Part shown: in pieces, positions 1-3,872 of the stretch
How positions within the stretch are numbered: position 1 is the stretch's first letter
Layout of the letters: every line of letters starts with the position of its first letter
Source of the DNA: JAEZHK01 sp964575255
Lineage (GTDB): Bacteria; Bacillota; Clostridia; Christensenellales; Aristaeellaceae
Assembly: GCA_964575255.1 (NCBI GenBank)
Contig: CAZNPZ010000087.1
Span: 1 to 6,362, forward strand
DNA length: 6,362 nt
Direction of reading: 5' to 3'
Translations under genes and position numbers: made by a program
Notes under the pieces: generated by a model
Seen by the model: the letters and a program-made list of their open reading frames with translations, nothing else
The model's database searches: none
Told to the model about the DNA's origin: nothing

Positions 1-311
1 TCGCGGCGGCGGACGTGTTCGCGCTGCCGACGCTGAACGAGGGCTGCTGCAACGCGATCGTCGAGGCGCTCGCGATGGGGCTGCCGGTGGTCTCTTCCGA
101 CCGCCCGTTCAACGACGGGCTTCTGACCGAGGAAAATTCCATCCGCGTCGATCCGACCAGCGTGGAAGCGGTCGCGGCGGCGATTCAAACGCTCAAGGAT
201 GACCCGGAAAAGCGCGCGCGCCTCGCGGCGGGCGCGAAAGCGACCGGCGAGTCGCTCCAAATCTCCGCGCGCGCGGCGGGCATACTCAGATTTATGGAGG
301 AAAGCCATTGA
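1..311 (+). CDS. Glycosyltransferase family 4-like protein, C-terminal fragment (5' end outside window)
   Basis: The reading frame is open from the left edge (first full codon at base 3) to TGA at 309-311, so about 102 C-terminal residues are visible. The segment NEGCCNAIVEALAMGLPVV carries the E-x7-E motif of retaining GT-B glycosyltransferases (GT4 type), whose glutamates contact the nucleotide-sugar donor. It is followed by the usual pattern: a conserved switch to SSDRPFNDGLL, an acidic turn, then VDPTSVEAVAAAIQTLKDDPEKRARLA, the typical 'add one residue block per sugar-nucleotide domain' helix and C-terminal tail. Family knowledge says such enzymes build exopolysaccharide, teichoic acid or glycolipid; the acceptor cannot be inferred. 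An internal GTG at 15 is in frame but lies inside the fold and is not a start. The stop codon overlaps the TTG start of the next gene, so the two genes are probably co-translated. Confidence 0.88.
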   Translation, partial: AAADVFALPTLNEGCCNAIVEALAMGLPVVSSDRPFNDGLLTEENSIRVDPTSVEAVAAAIQTLKDDPEKRARLAAGAKATGESLQISARAAGILRFMEESH

Positions 312-916
312 ACCGATTCTGGAAGGTCGTGCTCATCCTGGCGGCAGTGGGCGCCGTTTTGATCCTGGGGCTGATGTGCGTGGTGTTCTACACCGAGAAG
401 ACGCCAAGGGAGCTTACCAAGCGGGACGCGATCATCGTGCTGGGCGCGAGGATCATGCCGGACGGCGAACTGTCCACGACGGTACTGCACCGCGTCCAGA
501 CCGCGCTCAAGGCCTATCAGGGCGGCTACGGGAAGCTGATCATCGCCTGCGGCGCGAAGGGGCGGGACGAGCCGGAGACCGAGGCGGGCGCGATGGCGAA
601 ATGGCTGACCGCGCAGGGCGTGCCGGCAAGCGACATCGTGGTCGAGGACATGTCCACCGACACCATCGAGAACCTTCAGAACGCCAAGGCGGAGATGGAC
701 GCGCGAGGGCTCAAAACCGCCATCGTCGTCACCAGCGACTACCACCTGACCCGCGCGCTGTGGCTGGCGAAAGATCAGGGCCTCGACGCCATCGGCGCGG
801 CCGCGCCCGGCAACATTACCTGGGGGCAGCGGATCGAATCGCGCTTGCGCGAAAGCCTGAGCTGGGTCAACTACTTCTTGGGCGGTTTTCTCAAGGATCT
901 CGCATTCTGGCGCTGA
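308..916 (+). CDS. Membrane-anchored DUF218 / YdcF-SanA-ElyC family protein
   Basis: This is a 202-residue protein. Residues 7-28 form one N-terminal hydrophobic helix preceded by Arg/Lys, which predicts a signal anchor with the rest outside the cytoplasmic membrane. The DUF218 core follows: RDAIIVLGARI (39-49), LHRVQTALKAY (60-70), LIIACGAKGRDEPETEAGAM (77-96, with the acidic E/E pair), STDTIENLQNAK (116-127) and the hallmark VVTSDYHLTRA (140-150). Length and motif order match SanA/YdcF-like proteins. Members are linked to envelope integrity and, for ElyC, to peptidoglycan or lipid-carrier metabolism, but the biochemical activity is poorly defined. The start is TTG at 308, chosen because GGAGG at 296-300 sits 7 nt upstream and because no other start gives the whole anchor helix. 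It overlaps the stop of the glycosyltransferase gene by 4 nt, which supports a shared envelope-related transcript. Confidence 0.88.
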   Translation: MNRFWKVVLILAAVGAVLILGLMCVVFYTEKTPRELTKRDAIIVLGARIMPDGELSTTVLHRVQTALKAYQGGYGKLIIACGAKGRDEPETEAGAMAKWLTAQGVPASDIVVEDMSTDTIENLQNAKAEMDARGLKTAIVVTSDYHLTRALWLAKDQGLDAIGAAAPGNITWGQRIESRLRESLSWVNYFLGGFLKDLAFWR

Positions 917-1004
917 CGCTGGCGGAAGAAATCTGCTGACGCATCTTTCTTCGGGGTGAGAAAAACCGGTTTCCTGATGCCAAAGCGTCCTCTCCTTGGG
1001 GTTT

Positions 1005-1018
1005 GGGGCCGAAGCCCC
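1005..1018. repeat. Short GC hairpin
   Basis: GGGGC (1005-1009) pairs with GCCCC (1014-1018) around a four-base CGAA loop. One G-T and one T-A pair can extend the stem outward. No T run follows on the plus strand, so a terminator role for the DUF218 gene is weak. Confidence 0.45.
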
Positions 1019-1027
1019 GATTATGAA

Positions 1028-1066
1028 AGGCAACCGGAGGGCGACATGTGCGGCCGCAGGTTGCCT
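1028..1066. repeat. 8-bp inverted repeat around a NotI-like palindrome
   Basis: AGGCAACC (1028-1035) is the exact reverse complement of GGTTGCCT (1059-1066). The 23-nt interval contains the palindrome TGCGGCCGCA (1049-1058), so the structure could be a stem with an internal hairpin. Function is unknown. Confidence 0.5.
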
Positions 1067-1079
1067 ATACCGCTTCTAT

Positions 1080-1120
1080 GCGCAAGCCCGGCCATGCGCT
1101 ATTGCGCATAGGGCTTGCGC
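1080..1120. repeat. Two-tier stem-loop: perfect 10-bp outer stem, 6-bp inner stem
   Basis: The outer arms GCGCAAGCCC (1080-1089) and GGGCTTGCGC (1111-1120) are perfectly complementary. Inside them, ATGCGC (1094-1099) and GCGCAT (1104-1109) form a second stem closed by a TATT loop, separated from the outer stem by a 4/1 internal loop. The sequence after it (CGTTCTATC) is not a T tract, so a simple intrinsic terminator is not indicated. It could be an RNA structure or a palindromic repeat element. Confidence 0.65.
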
Positions 1121-1129
1121 CGTTCTATC

Positions 1130-1180
1130 ATGCAAAGGAAGACCGCGAAGCGGGATTGCTTTGCGAAGGTTCCTGTGCAT
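1130..1180. repeat. Composite stem-loop, about 18 paired positions over 51 nt
   Basis: ATGCA (1130-1134) pairs with TGCAT (1176-1180). After one mismatch, AGGAA (1136-1140) pairs with TTCCT (1170-1174). After a small internal loop, CGCGAAGC (1144-1151) pairs with GCTTTGCG (1158-1165) with one G-T wobble, closing a GGGATT loop. The long arm ends 20 bp before the -35 box of the ABC operon. Its function is not known. Confidence 0.55.
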
Positions 1181-1199
1181 ATCTTAACAATCGGTATGC

Positions 1200-1229
1200 T
1201 TGACAGGTGGGCGGGAGGTATGGTATATT
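1200..1229 (+). promoter_or_regulatory. Sigma-A-type promoter of the amino-acid ABC operon
   Basis: A perfect -35 box TTGACA lies at 1200-1205 and a -10 box TATATT at 1224-1229, separated by 18 bp. A TGg at 1221-1223 gives an extended -10 element. Transcription would begin near 1235-1237, giving a leader of about 30 nt before the ATG at 1267. This also argues against the in-frame GTG at 1207 as a start, because it lies inside the promoter. No clear operator palindrome overlaps the boxes. Confidence 0.85.
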
Positions 1230-1254
1230 TTATCACGTTAGCAAAGTAAAGCGC

Positions 1255-1260
1255 GGAGGG
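1255..1260 (+). promoter_or_regulatory. Ribosome binding site fixing the ATG at 1267
   Basis: GGAGGG lies 6 nt upstream of ATG 1267, an ideal spacing. This, together with the signal peptide that begins immediately at that ATG, fixes the start of the binding-protein gene against an upstream in-frame GTG at 1207. Confidence 0.85.
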
Positions 1261-1266
1261 AATACG

Positions 1267-2070
1267 ATGAAGAAGTTTTTTGCGATGCTGCTGGCGGCGA
1301 TGCTGGTTCTCATGATGGCGGTTCCGGCGATGGCGGAGGACGGTTCGCTTCAGAAGATTCTGGACAAGGGCACGTTCATCCTGGGCCTTGACGACAGCTT
1401 CCCGCCGATGGGCTACCGCGACGAGAACAACGAGATCGTCGGCTATGACATCGACCTCGCGAAGGAAGTGTGCGCGCGCCTCGGCGTGGAGCTGGTGCTT
1501 CAGCCCATCGACTGGGACGCGAAGGAGCTGGAGCTGTCCAGCGGCAACATCGACTGCATCTGGAACGGCATGAGCGACACCCCGGAACGGCAGGAATCCA
1601 TGTCTCTTTCGATCGACTACCTGAACAACAAGATGGTGTTCCTGGTCAAGGACGCGGCGATCACCGGCCGCGACGCGCTCGCGGGCAAGAAGGTGGGCGT
1701 GCAGTCCGGCTCCTACGCGCAGGAGCTTATAGAGGGCGAGGAGTACGCCGAGTTCTATAAAACGCTGGGCGAGGTGCTCGGCTACGCCGACTACCCGACC
1801 GCGATCATGGACCTTCAGAACGGCAACATCGAGGCGATCCTGATCGACCAGGTGGTCGCCAACTACCAGCTGGCGCAGATGGGCGACACCGGCCTCACCA
1901 CCGTGGACAACCTCGCGGACGACTTCTACGCCATCGGCTTCCGCAAAAGCGATGTCGCGCTGCGGGACAAGGTCAACGAGACCCTGAAGGCGATGGCGAA
2001 GGACGGTGTGGTGGCCGAGATCTCGACCAAGTGGTTCGGCTCGGACATCTCGCTGATCACGGCGGAGTAG
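1267..2070 (+). CDS. Amino-acid ABC transporter substrate-binding protein (SBP_bac_3 family)
   Basis: This 267-residue protein captures a polar or charged amino acid outside the membrane and delivers it to the permease. Residues 1-23 are a classical signal peptide (MKKFF, hydrophobic core, AMA|E cleavage). No cysteine occurs before residue 69, so there is no lipobox. The mature part follows the family-3 fold: LGLDDSFPPMGYRDENNEIVGYDIDLAKEV (39-68) with the ligand-side start of lobe 1, GMSDTPERQ (101-109) whose Arg108 should bind the substrate alpha-carboxylate, the hinge segment GKKVGVQSGS (140-149) opening lobe 2, and ILIDQVVA (191-198) whose Asp194 should bind the alpha-amino group. Length is normal. 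The gene has its own promoter at 1200 and is followed by a strong hairpin before the permease gene. Exact substrate (e.g. Gln, Glu, cystine, Arg) cannot be assigned from sequence alone. Confidence 0.95.
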   Translation: MKKFFAMLLAAMLVLMMAVPAMAEDGSLQKILDKGTFILGLDDSFPPMGYRDENNEIVGYDIDLAKEVCARLGVELVLQPIDWDAKELELSSGNIDCIWNGMSDTPERQESMSLSIDYLNNKMVFLVKDAAITGRDALAGKKVGVQSGSYAQELIEGEEYAEFYKTLGEVLGYADYPTAIMDLQNGNIEAILIDQVVANYQLAQMGDTGLTTVDNLADDFYAIGFRKSDVALRDKVNETLKAMAKDGVVAEISTKWFGSDISLITAE

Positions 2071-2090
2071 TTCAGGTCTTTCTGAAATTC

Positions 2091-2125
2091 ATCCGGGCTG
2101 GCCGCCTTGGGCGGCCGGCCCGGAT
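2091..2125 (+). promoter_or_regulatory. Intercistronic 16-bp hairpin between binding-protein and permease genes
   Basis: Bases 2091-2106 pair with 2110-2125 over 16 positions (15 Watson-Crick plus one T-G wobble at 2099/2117), leaving a 3-nt TTG loop. It occupies most of the 75-nt gap after the binding-protein stop. The following bases (TCGTCGATGG) lack a T tract, so it is not a standard terminator. Such 3' hairpins are known to protect the binding-protein mRNA or reduce read-through in ABC operons (the malE-malF case), and that is the inferred role here. A minor 5-bp stem (2071-2075 with 2082-2086) directly follows the stop codon. Confidence 0.75.
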
Positions 2126-2133
2126 TCGTCGAT

Positions 2134-2141
2134 GGGGTGAT
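2134..2141 (+). promoter_or_regulatory. Ribosome binding site supporting the TTG start at 2146
   Basis: GGGGTGAT matches the extended anti-Shine-Dalgarno complement (GAGGTGAT) with one mismatch and ends 4 nt before TTG 2146. An in-frame TAA at 2143-2145 prevents any earlier start, and the first downstream ATG (2179-2184 area) has no such site. Confidence 0.7.
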
Positions 2142-2145
2142 GTAA

Positions 2146-2811
2146 TTGCTCATCAAGTATTTCAACGACCCGGACAAACTGATGAACATGACCGGGATCC
2201 TGCTGGGCGGCGTCGGGACGACGGTGTCGATTTTCTTTCTGACGCTGCTGCTCTCGATCCCGCTTGGGATGCTGGTGGCGGTCGGGCGCATGTCAAAATC
2301 CCCCCTTGTGTCCAAGCCGATTTCGTTCTATATTTATATCATGCGCTCGACGCCCCTGATGCTGCAGGTGATGTTCATCTACTTCCTGTTGCCGCAGGTG
2401 CTCCCCTTTAAGATCGACCGCTTCTGGGCGGTGATCTTCTCGTTTGTGATCAACTACGCGGCGTACTTTGCGGAAATCTTCCGCGGCGGCATCCTGGGGG
2501 TTCCGCCGGGGCAGCGGGAGGCCGGGTTCGTGCTGGGCTATTCCCGCGCGCAGGTGTTCTTCCGGATCATCCTGCCGCAGGTGACGAAGCGGGTGATCCT
2601 GCCGGTCACGAACGAGGTGATCACGCTGGTCAAGGACACCGCGCTCGCCTCCACCGTGGCGGTGGCGGAGATCATGTCCATCGCGAAAAAGCAGGTGTCC
2701 AGTTCTTCTTCCATCGAGCCCTACATCGTCGCGATGCTGATCTACCTTGTGCTGAACGGCGTCGCCGAGCAGGCCTGCAAGCTGGTGGAGCGGAAGCTGA
2801 ATTACTATTAG
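2146..2811 (+). CDS. Polar amino-acid ABC transporter permease (HisM/GlnP-type)
   Basis: This 221-residue membrane protein forms the channel of the importer. Since only one permease gene is present, it presumably acts as a homodimer. Hydrophobic segments lie at about 17-47, 68-88, 92-113, 160-180 and 191-208. The segment MRSTPLMLQ (66-74) is the typical family sequence preceding the second core helix. The cytoplasmic EAA coupling loop is clear at 124-145 (REAGFVLGYSRAQVFFRIILPQ; E-A-G then G and I--LP), and contacts the ATPase. VKDTALAS (162-169) is another family signature. Length is typical for the HisM group. The TTG start at 2146 is chosen for its ribosome binding site and the stop codon immediately upstream. 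The gene follows the binding-protein gene after a hairpin, and its stop lies only 13 nt before the ATPase start. Confidence 0.94.
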   Translation: MLIKYFNDPDKLMNMTGILLGGVGTTVSIFFLTLLLSIPLGMLVAVGRMSKSPLVSKPISFYIYIMRSTPLMLQVMFIYFLLPQVLPFKIDRFWAVIFSFVINYAAYFAEIFRGGILGVPPGQREAGFVLGYSRAQVFFRIILPQVTKRVILPVTNEVITLVKDTALASTVAVAEIMSIAKKQVSSSSSIEPYIVAMLIYLVLNGVAEQACKLVERKLNYY

Positions 2812-2824
2812 GAGCGTTAAGACC

Positions 2825-3568
2825 ATGCTGAAGGCCTTGGGCATCAAAAAAAGCTTCGACGGGCTGGGCGTGCTGGACGGAATCTCGGTCACCGTCGAAA
2901 AGGGCGAGGTGCTGGCGCTGATCGGCCCGTCCGGGAGCGGCAAATCCACGTTCCTCCGCTGCGTCAACCGGCTGGAAAGGATCGACGCCGGCGAAATCGA
3001 GCTGGACGGCGAGAAGATGTGCTGGATGGAACACGGGAAACTGCGCGAGGCGGACGAGAAGACGCTTGCCTCCATCCGCCGCAAGATGGGCATGGTGTTC
3101 CAGTCGTTCAACCTGTTCCCGCATATGAGCGTTTTACGGAACCTCACCGACGCGCCGATGTCGGTCTTAAAACTTTCCAAGGCCGAGGCGGAGGAGCGCG
3201 CGCGGGCGCTCCTTCAAAAGGTCGGGCTTTCCGACAAGGCGAAGGCCTACCCGCACCAGTTGTCCGGCGGGCAGGCGCAGCGGGTCGCGATCGCGCGCGC
3301 GCTCGCGATGCAGCCGGAAATGCTGTGCTTTGACGAGCCCACCTCCGCGCTGGACCCGGAACTGACGCAGGAGGTGCTTTCCGTCATGCAGGGCCTCGCC
3401 GCCGAACACATGACGATGGTGGTCGTCACCCACGAAATGGGCTTCGCGCGCGACGTGGCCGACCGCGTGATCTTCATGGAGAACGGCCAGATCGTCGAGG
3501 AAGGCCCGCCCGCGAAACTCTTCTCCTCTCAGAATCCCCGCACCGCCCGGTTCCTTGGCGGCGCGTGA
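2825..3568 (+). CDS. Polar amino-acid ABC transporter ATP-binding protein (GlnQ/HisP-type)
   Basis: This 247-residue cytoplasmic ATPase powers the importer as a dimer. All nucleotide-binding motifs are intact: Walker A GPSGSGKST (34-42), Q-loop Gln93 in MVFQSFNLFPHM, signature LSGGQ (146-150) followed by AQRVAIARAL, Walker B MLCFDE (166-171) with catalytic Glu171, D-loop SALD (174-177) and H-loop His203 in VVVTHEMGFARDVADRV, a segment characteristic of the amino-acid (GlnQ) subgroup. Length is normal for the subgroup and there is no extra C-terminal regulatory domain such as the methionine-type NIL domain. The ribosome binding site AGGAG (2810-2814) overlaps the permease stop codon TAG and lies 10 nt before ATG 2825, so translation is probably coupled. 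It is the last gene of the operon; hairpins at 3692-3758 follow. Confidence 0.96.
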   Translation: MLKALGIKKSFDGLGVLDGISVTVEKGEVLALIGPSGSGKSTFLRCVNRLERIDAGEIELDGEKMCWMEHGKLREADEKTLASIRRKMGMVFQSFNLFPHMSVLRNLTDAPMSVLKLSKAEAEERARALLQKVGLSDKAKAYPHQLSGGQAQRVAIARALAMQPEMLCFDEPTSALDPELTQEVLSVMQGLAAEHMTMVVVTHEMGFARDVADRVIFMENGQIVEEGPPAKLFSSQNPRTARFLGGA

Positions 3569-3623
3569 GCTTGATCCGTTGATCCCAATCACCCTTGATT
3601 CCTCGCGCCTTGCCACCGTTAAC

Positions 3624-3714
3624 CCGTACTGCTTCATTCGTTGCGGCGGCATGCGCGCCGTTCTACTTTGGTTCTTCCGTACTGCTGCCATCGTTCCCGG
3701 CGGCATGCGCGCCG
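3624..3714. repeat. Two-copy imperfect direct repeat with palindromic core
   Basis: Copy 1 (3624-3660) and copy 2 (3677-3714) both begin with CCGTACTGCT, diverge for 10-11 nt (sharing TCGTT), and end with the identical 17-mer CGGCGGCATGCGCGCCG (3644-3660 and 3698-3714). The spacing is 53-54 bp. In both copies the end forms a stem CGGCG/CGCCG around a 7-nt loop; in copy 2 this is extended to 11 bp. This resembles a small palindromic extragenic repeat unit, but only two copies are visible. Confidence 0.65.
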
Positions 3715-3720
3715 GGAACG
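3692..3720. repeat. 11-bp perfect stem-loop
   Basis: CGTTCCCGGCG (3692-3702) pairs fully with CGCCGGGAACG (3710-3720) around the 7-nt loop GCATGCG. It is the second copy of the local direct repeat and directly abuts the larger hairpin at 3722. It may contribute to ending the ABC-operon transcript. Confidence 0.6.
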
Positions 3721-3721
3721 C

Positions 3722-3758
3722 GTTTGGGCTGCCAGTGGCGAACACTGGCAGCCCAAAC
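3722..3758. terminator. Perfect 16-bp hairpin, candidate bidirectional terminator
   Basis: GTTTGGGCTGCCAGTG (3722-3737) is perfectly complementary to CACTGGCAGCCCAAAC (3743-3758), with a 5-nt GCGAA loop. It lies 154 bp after the ATPase stop and 103 bp after the AAA+ stop on the other strand, where a shared terminator would be expected. The downstream run on the plus strand is only ATTTCAT, and none exists on the minus strand, so the terminator label rests on stem strength and position rather than a classical T tract. Confidence 0.55.
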
Positions 3759-3774
3759 ATTTCATACGGTCAGC

Positions 3775-3807
3775 GCGCCGCCCGAAATCCCTTGGGATTT
3801 CAGGCGC
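3775..3807. repeat. Stem-loop with interrupted stem
   Basis: GAAATCC (3784-3790) pairs with GGATTTC (3795-3801) around CTTG. A further outer stem GCGCC (3775-3779) with GGCGC (3803-3807) is separated by a 4/1 internal loop. This two-tier form resembles the hairpins at 1080-1120 and 3813-3848. Confidence 0.5.
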
Positions 3808-3812
3808 ACGCA

Positions 3813-3848
3813 GAATCCCTCGCGGTGATAAGCCGCGAAGCGGATTCC
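3813..3848. repeat. Two-tier stem-loop near the AAA+ gene end
   Basis: GAATCC (3813-3818) pairs with GGATTC (3842-3847), and TCGCGG (3820-3825) pairs with CCGCGA (3833-3838) around a 7-nt TGATAAG loop, with a 1/3 internal loop between tiers. On the minus strand it begins 13 nt after the AAA+ stop codon, so it could stabilise or end that mRNA, but no T tract follows. Confidence 0.5.
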
Positions 3849-3854
3849 ATCTGC

Positions 3855-3872
3855 CCGCCGCTATAGCGGCGG
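3855..3872. repeat. 18-bp perfect palindrome across the AAA+ stop codon
   Basis: CCGCCGCTATAGCGGCGG reads the same on both strands. Its centre lies next to the TAG stop (3863-3861 on the minus strand), so the palindrome also encodes the last residues Pro-Pro-Leu. Confidence 0.6.

Larger units (their letters stand above)
917..1199. other. Gene-free intergenic stretch with four successive inverted repeats
   Basis: No convincing coding frame is present. A 63-codon frame from 996 has no ribosome binding site, starts at TTG and has Cys/Arg-rich low-complexity content. The DNA instead contains stem-forming repeats one after another at 1005-1018, 1028-1066, 1080-1120 and 1130-1180, all upstream of the ABC-operon promoter at 1200. 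A weak 7-bp arm pair (925-931 with 946-952) lies just after the DUF218 stop, and a 10-bp palindrome lies at 963-972. None is followed by a clear T tract on either strand. The stretch may hold the 3' end of the upstream transcript, an independent small RNA, or a palindromic repeat element. I did not recognise tRNA, tmRNA, SRP RNA, RNase P RNA or a riboswitch. Confidence 0.6.
3569..3860. other. Hairpin-rich gap between convergent genes
   Basis: This 292-bp gap between the convergent ABC-operon end and the AAA+ gene end has no credible gene; frames starting near 3555, 3595 and 3641 have no ribosome binding site and no domain-like content. It holds an imperfect direct repeat (3624-3714), then hairpins at 3692-3720, 3722-3758, 3775-3807 and 3813-3848, and a palindrome across the AAA+ stop codon (3855-3872). 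Three short TTGAT(T)CC words (3571, 3579, 3595) precede them. Terminating both convergent transcripts is the obvious job, but no T tract marks any of the stems clearly. Confidence 0.6.

Noticed and set aside
185..1033. 282-codon minus-strand frame opposite the glycosyltransferase and DUF218 genes
   Set aside because: It is antisense to two genes with recognised family motifs, and its own translation has no recognisable motif.
1020..1180. Riboswitch or T-box leader for the amino-acid importer
   Set aside because: The structures lie upstream of the importer promoter at 1200, so they would not be part of its mRNA, and no T-box or known aptamer motif was recognised.
996..1187. 63-codon plus-strand frame with a Cys/Arg-rich product
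   Set aside because: It starts at TTG with no ribosome binding site, overlaps all four stem-loops of the gap, and its composition looks like read-through of structured GC-rich DNA.
1207..1266. In-frame 20-residue upstream extension of the binding protein from GTG 1207
   Set aside because: It lies within the promoter, would bury the signal peptide, and a better ribosome binding site plus ATG exists at 1267.
3624..3872. CRISPR array
   Set aside because: Only two imperfect copies with diverged interior are present, with no regular repeat-spacer pattern and no cas genes.
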